Shown: piece after piece, positions 1-6,080 of the stretch | How positions within the stretch are numbered: position 1 is the first letter of the stretch | Layout: every line of letters begins with the position of its first letter | Assembly: GCA_002498185.1 (NCBI GenBank) | Contig: DAGO01000077.1 | Span: 1 to 9,160, forward strand | Direction of reading: 5' to 3' | DNA from: Euryarchaeota archaeon UBA10 | GTDB taxonomy: Archaea; Thermoplasmatota; Poseidoniia; Poseidoniales; Poseidoniaceae | Length of the DNA stretch: 9,160 nucleotides | Program-made: the position numbers and the translations under genes | The notes under the pieces: model-generated | The model's database searches: none | Seen by the model: the letters and a program-made list of their open reading frames with translations, nothing else | Told to the model about the DNA's origin: nothing

Positions 1-531
1 TCAATGAGTTCATCAACTCCAGACTCTGATTCGATTTGGAACCTGACTGTGGAATTCGAGCCTCACTTTGAAGAACAGATAATCGATATCAGTGATGGAA
101 CTACGGAGAGTTTCAATTTCGATATCCCAGCCGATGCGGTCGGGGTCTCATTCATGCTCAATTATTCGGAATCCAATGAAGGAGGGATAGGTAGTCAATG
201 TGATGATGTAGAATCTAGTTATGATGACACTAATGTCCCAAGCGAATTCAGAGTCATGTGGAACCTGCAGAACATAACTGGGCAGAACTGCGGTGAGAAT
301 ATGCTCGGAGGCATCGCCACATGGTCGGGTTTCATGCAGACGAACACCTATGAGAACCACCAGATTACAATCGCTGAACTAACTGTGGAAAAGGATGCTG
401 GTGAAATCATCTTCGATGTCACAGTGGACGTGAATCGGGCAACTCCCCTCAACGGAGATGGTGGTGAGGAAATTACCTTGATGATGCGTTACAACACGCT
501 CGTCTCTTATGATTTAACTGAGGTTGAATGA
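1..531 (+). CDS. Probable exported beta-rich protein, C-terminal part (5' end outside window)
   Basis: I do not recognise the family. The frame is open from the first base (TCA codon) to a TGA at 529-531. The first ATG is at base 4, so the true start is probably upstream of the window and the visible 175 residues are a C-terminal portion. The sequence alternates hydrophobic and polar residues as in a beta-sandwich, is acidic, and has no membrane span. It has two cysteines (in SQCDD and GQNCG) that could form a disulphide, and N-glycosylation-type sequons (NLT, NYS, NIT). These features suit an extracellular or membrane-tethered protein whose signal peptide lies outside the window. The end overlaps the end of the convergent metallo-beta-lactamase gene by 18 bp. 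Alternatively base 4 is the real start of a small protein; the upstream ribosome binding site that would decide this is not visible. Confidence 0.6.
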   Translation, partial: SMSSSTPDSDSIWNLTVEFEPHFEEQIIDISDGTTESFNFDIPADAVGVSFMLNYSESNEGGIGSQCDDVESSYDDTNVPSEFRVMWNLQNITGQNCGENMLGGIATWSGFMQTNTYENHQITIAELTVEKDAGEIIFDVTVDVNRATPLNGDGGEEITLMMRYNTLVSYDLTEVE

Positions 532-1317
532 CATCCCTTCTTTGCCAACCTTCCAGCCTAATTCGGTTACAGGAGTAGCGTCTCTGCACAACGGATTTGT
601 GTGATTTAGGTGAATGAATACTACTTCGCCATCTCCTTCTCTTCGCTCACCTAACATCTGGAGAGTTTGCTCAACAGGTGGATGTGGAACTTTGCTTTGG
701 TCACGGTGCTTGAGTTCATCTGCACTGTAGAAGGTGCCATCAATTAGAGCAATGTCTACTTCAAAATGATTTAGCCAAGCTCTCAAGTCATGACCTCTCA
801 ACGTTTCTTGCCAGGTATCATGGTCAGGTAAGAACAACAGGGTCTTCTCTGCCTTGATTAGATATGCATGCATATCTGACAACTCATCACGATGTGGAAC
901 TTCAATCGCCTCAACAATTACTCCAGGTAACTGATACACACTCGCTACTCTTGGTATGAAAACTCCATCAGAGAGTAATGTTGACCAGTGAGGGGTTCTT
1001 TCGATGAGATCTAGCATCATCTTTGAGCAATACAAATTGACGCCTTTTGCAGCCATCGTCTCTTTCCCAAACAATCCAAGACCATCCACATGCCCAATGT
1101 GAGCATGTGTAAGGAATACCGAATCTACAGAATTGCAGCCCCATATTCTCAATTGGTCACCTAGATGACGTGTTGCTTCGAAAAGATGCTTGCCTCCGTC
1201 TGCATCTGTTAATCCAATTGAAACAGGGTATCTTTGCTCCAAGTCAATACAGCAATCACATCCGACCTGTGGCACACCACCGTCTTGAGCCGAACCTAGT
1301 AGAACGACTTCAACCAT
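514..1317 (-). CDS. PqqB-like metallo-beta-lactamase-fold hydrolase
   Basis: This is a 267-residue protein of the metallo-beta-lactamase fold, of the type often annotated as PqqB-like. Visible motifs are the N-terminal strand VEVVLLGSAQDGG followed by a Cys cluster (C20, C22, C23), the metal motif THAHIGH (H71, H73, H76), VPHRDE (H142), the PDHD loop (D165-D167), LIDGTF (D193) and the C-terminal HLNHTNP (H236, H239). The usual Asp of HxHxDH is Gly; from memory bacterial relatives share this HxHxGH form, so it need not mean loss of activity. The substrate is unknown, and nothing nearby suggests PQQ synthesis. I chose the ATG at 1317, 11 nt after the upstream stop, because GAGGT (1326-1330) sits 8 nt before it and the conserved domain begins there. 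An ATG at 1347 would add ten residues and overlap the upstream gene. No signal peptide is seen, so it is probably cytoplasmic. Confidence 0.85.
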   Translation of the reverse strand: MVEVVLLGSAQDGGVPQVGCDCCIDLEQRYPVSIGLTDADGGKHLFEATRHLGDQLRIWGCNSVDSVFLTHAHIGHVDGLGLFGKETMAAKGVNLYCSKMMLDLIERTPHWSTLLSDGVFIPRVASVYQLPGVIVEAIEVPHRDELSDMHAYLIKAEKTLLFLPDHDTWQETLRGHDLRAWLNHFEVDIALIDGTFYSADELKHRDQSKVPHPPVEQTLQMLGERREGDGEVVFIHLNHTNPLCRDATPVTELGWKVGKEGMSFNLS

Positions 1318-1325
1318 AGAGTCCA

Positions 1326-1330
1326 ACCTC
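1326..1330 (-). promoter_or_regulatory. Shine-Dalgarno of the metallo-beta-lactamase gene, overlapping the upstream stop
   Basis: Reading leftward, the sequence is TGAGGTTGGACTCT then ATG. The GAGGT core lies 8 nt before the ATG at 1317 and shares bases with the TGA stop of the 1153-residue gene (1329-1331). This decides the start at 1317 over 1347 and suggests translational coupling to the upstream gene. Confidence 0.65.
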
Positions 1331-4300
1331 AAATTTTGCGAACCCACTGACGTGTGGTTGCATCACGCATGTACCAAGCTCCGCTAGCAGCAGGGTACTC
1401 TAGCCACTCGTTGCCATCACTGCGCATGGTACCAACATCATACATTGTTGGGGCAGCAGGTGTTGCCGGTTGAGGTACAACTGCCTGGTTCCCAGGTAGT
1501 GCTGCTGGGTCAGGAGATGCTGCTTGTACAACTGGCTGAACGCTTGGTTGCTGATATTGTGGATAGACTGGTTGTGCTGTCATGTCTGGCATAGCAGGCT
1601 GAGTCGCAACTGGTTGCTGATACTGTGAATAAGCCGGTTGAGCAGACATATCTGGCATAGCAGGCTGAGCGTACATATTCGGCATTGATGGTTGAGCAGA
1701 CATGTCTGGCATGCTCACTCCTTGGTTCCAATCCTTTTCTTCACCATCATCGCTTCTCAATCGTGTAATTACCAATCCAAGAATAATGAGAACTAAAATT
1801 ACTCCAACGGAAATTCCGCCATACTTGAGAACACTTCCACCTGTTTCTTCGACAACTGCTTCACATCCATTTTGCTTTGCTACTCCTGCAATATCAGGAC
1901 ATTCGTCTGCATTCTTTCCGTTTGGATTGTCTCCAAATCCATCACCGTCGGTATCATTCCACTGAGATGATTCCCCTGGGAATGAATCAATGATATCGGC
2001 CCAGCCATCATTGTCTGAATCTATGCATCCTAAGACACCTCCTTGGAAGGAATAGCCTGCCTCACCAACACATGAATCTGGGTTCGTTCCTTCTGGGTTG
2101 TCACCGTATCCGTCTCCATCTGAATCTGCCCACTGAGTTGAATCGCTTGGATTCCAATCGGTTCCTTTAGGCGGGTCTGCCCAACCATCACCGTCGAAAT
2201 CAGGGCATCCCTCAACATCCTCTGTTGAATTACCATAGAAATCCGGGCATTCATCATATCCATCAGCGATTCCATCACCATCTGAATCAAGATATTCGTT
2301 AGCATCCGCAGGGAATGCATCCATGAAATCAGCCCAACCATCTCCGTCGCCATCTGGACACCCTAGAATATCGTCTTGCCAAGAATTACCCGGCAGAGTA
2401 GGACAGGCATCTTGGTCTCTAGCGTATTGGTAGTATTCACCCGGCCAGTTCGTATTGCGGTCGATCCAAGAGAGGTTTCCGTAGTTATCACCAAATCCAT
2501 CTTCGTCCCAATCCGACCATTGTGTGTTGTCTGAAGGGAATGCATCGGCACCATCTCCGACAGTCCAATCATCATCAGCTGAAGAATAACCATCCATGTC
2601 TGGATCAGGACAGCCATATCTGTCTAGAACTGAAGTTCCTGAGATAGTTGGGCAATAGTCTGGAGTGTTTCCATCTTGATTGTCACCATAGCCGTCACCA
2701 TCGGTGTCGATCCATTGAGTGGGGTCATTTGGCAAATCATCGTCTGAATCAGCCCAACCATCACCATCGCCATCAGGGCATGCAAGAGTTCCACCTAATG
2801 TGGAATTACCAGCAGTGTTTGGACATGAATCCTCTAAATCAGCCCAACCGTCACCATCACTATCAACGCACCCGATGTAAGTTCCTAGAGTCGAGGTCCC
2901 GGCGATTTTGTTGCAGTCATCTGCTGCATCATCGAAGCCATCACCGTCATCGTCTGAATCTTCATCTGCATCTCTGCACCCATCTCCATCTAGGTCGTTA
3001 GATGAATCTGAAACCCACCAATTACGAGGTGGAGTGTATGAACTCAAACAACCGTCATCGTCATCCTCGACTCCGTCATTATCATCGTCGTTATCCTCGC
3101 TGGAATCTTTGCAACCATCGTTATCGAAGTCGGTCGTAGAATCGCTGGTCCAGTTCCATGCACCACCACGTGGACAATCGTCACCGGAATTGTCGGTGAT
3201 TCCATCATTGTCATCATCATAGTCACATTCGTCACCGTCTCCATCTAAATCTGAATCAATCTGAAGAGGATTGTTTGTATTTGGACAGTTGTCTGTCAAG
3301 TCATTGACTCCATCGTTATCTTTGTCAGCATTGTTAACTGGGTCTAAGGCCCAGACAACCAAATCCAGTCCTCCACTGCTAGTTACTGATTGTGTACCTT
3401 TGTTAATCGTAGACTGGAATGAGCCAAATGCGGCTGGAATATCTGTCATATTGACTGCAACTCCAGCAAACAAATCATCAGCACTGCTTCCTAAATTTTC
3501 TACCCAATCCCAATTTCCATTAGAATCTAGCATACCCATGTAGAGATCTAATCCACCATTGGTGTTTGCAACATGGACACCGAAAGTAGTTGATGTTGAA
3601 ATTAATCCTCCAACTATGATATCACCCGTGGACGTTTGTGCTATCGACATTGCCCTTTCCGTAGCACTACTACTTCCTGCGCTGGTAGCCCAAGAGGTTG
3701 AACCAGATTTCAGGACTTTAACGATGTAAGCATCTCCATTGCCCCTATCAGACAAAGTATTCTGATTTCCTGCATCCATTGAACCCAAGAATACACCGGA
3801 CACGATAACATCGTCATTTTGAGTGATTAGTAGATCCGCGGGTAGGTTGATCTCAGATGATCCACTTGAGAAACCAATGACATCTTGTGCCACACCAGAT
3901 GAACTCCATTTGATTAGAATCGTGTCACGCTGGCTAACAGCCTGGTGAGTCATTCCATTCTCGGTAAATGACCCAGTAGTAGAGCCGACTTGCCAAATGT
4001 TACCCATAGAGTCAACGCCAACAGGTCCACCTTCATCGTCACCAATTCCACCAGCTGTTACAGCCCAATTAGTCGCACCGGAATTTCTGTCAAGCTCAAC
4101 TAAGAATAACTCATCATCTGGGCTTACCTCGGTAATTCCTCCAAAATCAGTTGTTCCTTGATGCACACCAGAAACGATTACCTTACCCGAGAATGTCTCG
4201 GCTACTCCAGTGATAATGCTGAAATTGCCAGTCCCACCTGCGGTGTTGAATGACGTGGCCCACATCCACTGTCCTGTTGGGTCTAGTTTTGCGACGAAGC

Positions 4301-4790
4301 CATCACCAGCGCCATTTTGTGTGGTCAAAGCCGGAGACGAAGGTTGTGAACCGAAAATAACTGTTCCAAAAATTAAGCCTGCAATGAAGATATCACCTGC
4401 CAATGTAACCTCCATAGTTTGCAACAACAATAGCCCTTGAGTTGCATCAGGCATTGTAGCCCATAGCCAATTACCTTGTTCATCCATGGCTGCGACATAG
4501 GTGTCTGCATCCAGTTGACCATTGTATGGAGAAGTTGCCTGTAACTGAGTGGAACCGAAAGTCATTGAATGTCTGGTATCTCCAGCAATGACCCAACCGT
4601 TTGGAGTAGCGCCAATACCAGTGCCATTGACGTGGCCTGCAGCAGTTCCTGCTTGTATCAATAGTTCAGGTTCAGAATTAGCGAATAACTTGTTGTCAAT
4701 GTCATCTAATTCTATATCGTTGGTTACAGGAATCAAACTTCCTAGTAAGATTGCGATGATAGCAATGCTCAGTATACCACGAGTGCGCAT
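1329..4790 (-). CDS. Giant membrane-anchored surface protein: beta-propeller, TSP3 repeats, TM, WW-like tail
   Basis: This is a 1153-residue exported protein. Residues 1-24 form a signal peptide (basic MRTRG, then a hydrophobic core IAIIAILLG). Residues about 45-485 hold roughly seven repeats of 60-65 residues with patterns such as GDIIVGG and GNWLWATM, as in SBBP-type propellers. Residues 489-976 are Asp-rich thrombospondin type 3 repeats (DSDGDGWAD, DECPD), which in known families bind Ca2+. Residues 991-1008 are a transmembrane helix followed by a basic stop-transfer (TRLRS). The 145-residue cytoplasmic tail has MPDMSAQP-type repeats and ends in a WW-like motif. A role at the cell surface in adhesion, envelope structure or polymer binding is inferred; no catalytic motif is seen. 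The ATG at 4790 is the only ATG, GTG or TTG in frame after the preceding in-frame stop, yet it has no Shine-Dalgarno sequence. The 37-nt gap upstream shows no convincing TATA box; a weak AATAAATT lies at 4844-4851. Confidence 0.9.
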   Translation of the reverse strand: MRTRGILSIAIIAILLGSLIPVTNDIELDDIDNKLFANSEPELLIQAGTAAGHVNGTGIGATPNGWVIAGDTRHSMTFGSTQLQATSPYNGQLDADTYVAAMDEQGNWLWATMPDATQGLLLLQTMEVTLAGDIFIAGLIFGTVIFGSQPSSPALTTQNGAGDGFVAKLDPTGQWMWATSFNTAGGTGNFSIITGVAETFSGKVIVSGVHQGTTDFGGITEVSPDDELFLVELDRNSGATNWAVTAGGIGDDEGGPVGVDSMGNIWQVGSTTGSFTENGMTHQAVSQRDTILIKWSSSGVAQDVIGFSSGSSEINLPADLLITQNDDVIVSGVFLGSMDAGNQNTLSDRGNGDAYIVKVLKSGSTSWATSAGSSSATERAMSIAQTSTGDIIVGGLISTSTTFGVHVANTNGGLDLYMGMLDSNGNWDWVENLGSSADDLFAGVAVNMTDIPAAFGSFQSTINKGTQSVTSSGGLDLVVWALDPVNNADKDNDGVNDLTDNCPNTNNPLQIDSDLDGDGDECDYDDDNDGITDNSGDDCPRGGAWNWTSDSTTDFDNDGCKDSSEDNDDDNDGVEDDDDGCLSSYTPPRNWWVSDSSNDLDGDGCRDADEDSDDDGDGFDDAADDCNKIAGTSTLGTYIGCVDSDGDGWADLEDSCPNTAGNSTLGGTLACPDGDGDGWADSDDDLPNDPTQWIDTDGDGYGDNQDGNTPDYCPTISGTSVLDRYGCPDPDMDGYSSADDDWTVGDGADAFPSDNTQWSDWDEDGFGDNYGNLSWIDRNTNWPGEYYQYARDQDACPTLPGNSWQDDILGCPDGDGDGWADFMDAFPADANEYLDSDGDGIADGYDECPDFYGNSTEDVEGCPDFDGDGWADPPKGTDWNPSDSTQWADSDGDGYGDNPEGTNPDSCVGEAGYSFQGGVLGCIDSDNDGWADIIDSFPGESSQWNDTDGDGFGDNPNGKNADECPDIAGVAKQNGCEAVVEETGGSVLKYGGISVGVILVLIILGLVITRLRSDDGEEKDWNQGVSMPDMSAQPSMPNMYAQPAMPDMSAQPAYSQYQQPVATQPAMPDMTAQPVYPQYQQPSVQPVVQAASPDPAALPGNQAVVPQPATPAAPTMYDVGTMRSDGNEWLEYPAASGAWYMRDATTRQWVRKI
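1332..1412 (-). other. WW-like C-terminal motif of the surface protein
   Basis: Residues 1127-1153 carry W1129, nine residues, then W1139-Y1140, then a turn RDATTRQ and W1149. The W / aromatic pair / N-or-D turn with Thr / W spacing is close to that of eukaryotic WW domains. It lies on the cytoplasmic side of the membrane span at the extreme C terminus. Homology to true WW domains is not shown; the resemblance is by pattern only. Confidence 0.5.
1533..1712 (-). repeat. Pro/Tyr/Gln-rich tandem repeats in the cytoplasmic tail
   Basis: Residues 1027-1086 contain four variants of MPDMSAQP (MPDMSAQP, MPNMYAQP, MPDMSAQP, MPDMTAQP) and two of a longer unit (AYSQYQQP, VYPQYQQP). The DNA is also repetitive, for example the stretches around 1580-1605 and 1645-1670. 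The composition predicts a disordered linker that could present Pro/Tyr ligands to the WW-like motif that follows. Confidence 0.8.
1767..1820 (-). other. Single transmembrane helix of the surface protein
   Basis: Residues 991-1008 are an uninterrupted run of Gly, Val, Ile and Leu with no charge. They are preceded by acidic extracellular sequence and followed by Arg residues (TRLRS), which places the N-terminal 990 residues outside and the last 145 inside. Confidence 0.9.
1863..3326 (-). repeat. Thrombospondin type 3-like Ca2+-binding repeat array
   Basis: Residues 489-976 repeat the signature D-x-D-x-D-G-x-x-D with interspersed Cys-Pro (DxCP) and spacer modules such as GNSTLGG and FPSDNTQW. 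Cysteines recur at regular intervals, as in TSP3 arrays where they pair between repeats. Sequons such as NST, NWT and NDT occur between repeats and could be glycosylated. The low-complexity Asp codons create long open frames on both strands here that are not genes. Confidence 0.9.
3336..4658 (-). repeat. Seven-repeat predicted beta-propeller domain
   Basis: Residues about 45-485 can be split into seven units of about 60-65 residues. Each has a strand like GDIFIAGLIFGTVIFG, then a variable loop, an acidic turn (DxYVAxMD, DGFVAKLD, DLYMGMLD) and a closing strand such as GNWLWATM, GQWMWATS or TNWAVTAG. This is the SBBP style seen in secreted propellers. The count was made by eye; units four and seven are the most divergent. 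Confidence 0.7.
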
Positions 4791-4827
4791 GGTTAGTGGT
4801 CGAGTTTGAAGGTCATGAATCCTTTGT

Positions 4828-5712
4828 TCAATAGTTCATGTGCAATTTATTCGAAACTCCATCTAGAATCCATTCTGCACCGGTTGCATCCATGCCACTG
4901 TGAGCAGGCACTAAAACCTCGTATGTCTCCACTGTAGCTGTTCCAGAATCGAAGGTCCACCATCGAAGTAAGTCACCCATTCCATCGGAATGTGAACGCC
5001 TTTCGGATAGGAGTTCTGAGAAATCGGGATTTGTATCAATTTCCAGATTCACATGATTCAACATAGGAGATCTATCTAGCAATTCAAACTCTTGCAGGAT
5101 ATGCAAGCCACCGATGTTTAGGACCCAGCGAGAAATTTCATCTTCGCCGGGACCTTTCAGTATCCCAGTTACTTTGTGTAGTTTAGCGGGAATCAAAACT
5201 GGTTTAGCTAATGAAACATCAAGACCTTTCTCTTCTAAAATTGAGAAATCATTAGAGGGTTTTAGAGTAAAGGGACCGGGTCCCGAGAACAATTCTGGTT
5301 CATTCTCTTCAGCAGATTCTGTTTCTTCTTCTAAAATCTGTAATCTTCCATCAATCACAGCATGGCCTATGAATGCAGCAATATCATTCAACGTCCATAT
5401 CACCAAATTTCTGCCTTCTCTAGAAGGAGTATTTTGTACATCGAATGATATCTTACGTTCAGCAATGAGAAGGTGTTCACCCCTTGGTGCATCAAATAAC
5501 CAAGACTCTACACCTGCTATATCTAGTGGAGCAAAACCTTGGCCTGTACCCCACAATTCCATGCCTTCTCTCATCCCAAGATTGGATTGCTCTGGAGTGA
5601 CATCAATCAATCTTCCAAACCAAGAAATAACACCCGGTGCAGTTAGTGGAGGAGAATTGGTGTCAATTCTGACGCTCAGCCTCCTAAGAACTGCGACCAT
5701 ATCAAGGGCCAT
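4828..5712 (-). CDS. Unrecognised 294-residue cytoplasmic protein
   Basis: I do not recognise this protein. It has no signal peptide or membrane span and no cysteine. An acidic, low-complexity stretch (EEETESAEENEPE, about residues 127-139) separates two mixed alpha/beta halves. The N-terminal half has hydrophobic strand-like segments (NLVIWTLNDIAAFIGHAVI). The C-terminal half is rich in Leu, Asp and Trp (ISRWVLNIGG, LLRWWTFDSG, TVETYEVLVPAH), suggesting a beta-rich fold. It lies 30 nt after rpl30e and 37 nt before the surface protein gene, on the same strand, so co-transcription is plausible. The start is uncertain: the ATG at 5712 has GAGGG only 3 nt upstream, and a second in-frame ATG at 5700 has it 15 nt away, while other genes here use 8-9 nt. 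A 12-bp inverted repeat ends directly at this GAGGG and could affect initiation. Confidence 0.75.
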   Translation of the reverse strand: MALDMVAVLRRLSVRIDTNSPPLTAPGVISWFGRLIDVTPEQSNLGMREGMELWGTGQGFAPLDIAGVESWLFDAPRGEHLLIAERKISFDVQNTPSREGRNLVIWTLNDIAAFIGHAVIDGRLQILEEETESAEENEPELFSGPGPFTLKPSNDFSILEEKGLDVSLAKPVLIPAKLHKVTGILKGPGEDEISRWVLNIGGLHILQEFELLDRSPMLNHVNLEIDTNPDFSELLSERRSHSDGMGDLLRWWTFDSGTATVETYEVLVPAHSGMDATGAEWILDGVSNKLHMNY

Positions 5713-5719
5713 GTGCCCT

Positions 5720-5751
5720 CTAGAATGAAACCGTCTTTAGTTTCATTCTAG
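5720..5751 (-). promoter_or_regulatory. Perfect 12-bp inverted repeat (RNA hairpin) across the rpl30e stop
   Basis: The arms CTAGAATGAAAC (5720-5731) and GTTTCATTCTAG (5740-5751) are perfectly complementary around an 8-nt loop. In the leftward transcript the hairpin begins two codons before the end of rpl30e, contains its TGA stop (5743-5745) and ends 7 nt before the next ATG. There is no U-run after it, so it is not a classical U-tract terminator. It could be a processing or stability element, an attenuator, or a protein-binding palindrome in DNA. Confidence 0.6.
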
Positions 5752-6042
5752 GTTATTGTTCAAAGTTAGCAAGTCTGAATCACCTGCATCTATGACTGTA
5801 ATAGTCGAGATGCTGAAAGGCTTTCCAGATGCAACACCAAGGTCACGATTAACCAATCCTGTTCGGTGCATAGTGACTTCCGGGTGCTTTGCAGCAAGGT
5901 CGTCAATATACTCCTGTGGGCAGTTAGCAGCTAACACGATGCACTTAGCGTCACCTTTAGCACATGCATCAATTGCTTGGCGTTGACCAAACAATAGTTT
6001 CCCTGTTGTACTTGCAATCTTTAGTTGTCTACTTATATCCAT
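5743..6042 (-). CDS. rpl30e: Ribosomal protein L30e
   Basis: This 99-residue protein matches the archaeal/eukaryotic large-subunit protein L30e (L7Ae/L30e/S12e RNA-binding fold), near the usual length of about 100. Recognisable features are the N-terminal DISRQLKIASTTGKLLFGQRQAID, the loop AANCPQEY (SNCP in most relatives), NRDLGVASGKPF (usually ELG-x-x-CGKPF) and the ending VIDAGDSDLL. It acts in the large ribosomal subunit by binding rRNA. It follows rpoA2 by 38 nt, the classical archaeal position directly after the RNA polymerase genes. The ATG at 6042 is supported by GGAGG 8 nt upstream. In many archaea nusA and the S12/S7 genes come next; here an unrelated gene does. Confidence 0.95.
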   Translation of the reverse strand: MDISRQLKIASTTGKLLFGQRQAIDACAKGDAKCIVLAANCPQEYIDDLAAKHPEVTMHRTGLVNRDLGVASGKPFSISTITVIDAGDSDLLTLNNNLE

Positions 6043-6050
6043 TATTCATT

Positions 6051-6055
6051 CCTCC
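6051..6055 (-). promoter_or_regulatory. Shine-Dalgarno of rpl30e
   Basis: In the leftward direction the spacer reads GTGGAGGAATGAATA followed by ATG at 6042. GGAGG with 8 nt spacing is a strong site and fixes the rpl30e start inside the 38-nt gap after rpoA2. Confidence 0.75.
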
Positions 6056-6080
6056 ACAATTTTGCTTCTCAATGTTGAAT

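Noticed and set aside
1318..1347. Upstream ATG at 1347 as the start of the metallo-beta-lactamase gene
   Set aside because: It would overlap the preceding gene by 19 nt and add ten residues before the conserved first strand, whereas the ATG at 1317 has a well-spaced GAGGT.
1533..1712. Direct repeats considered as a CRISPR or mobile-element signature
   Set aside because: Units are in frame, imperfect, lack unique spacers of even length, and encode a repeated peptide in the surface protein tail.
2648..3222. Plus-strand open frames rich in His or Ser within the TSP3 region
   Set aside because: They are the complement of repeated Asp/Gly codons (GAT/GAC), which rarely give stop codons on the other strand. 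The biased translations are an artefact of the repeats.
514..4790. A PQQ biosynthesis or quinoprotein operon formed by the PqqB-like gene and the propeller protein
   Set aside because: No PqqA, C, D or E is present and the propeller repeats lack the quinoprotein dehydrogenase motifs I would expect. The resemblance is at the fold level only.
5272..5284. Small inverted repeat GGGAC-CGG-GTCCC
   Set aside because: Only 5 bp per arm, inside a gene and encoding a Gly-Pro-Gly-Pro turn; likely codon coincidence.
5114..5728. Long plus-strand open frame (204 codons) antisense to the 294-residue gene
   Set aside because: It lies almost wholly opposite a better-supported gene that fits the minus-strand spacing. 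Its translation is Ser/Pro/Ile-rich, like an antisense shadow, with no recognisable domain.
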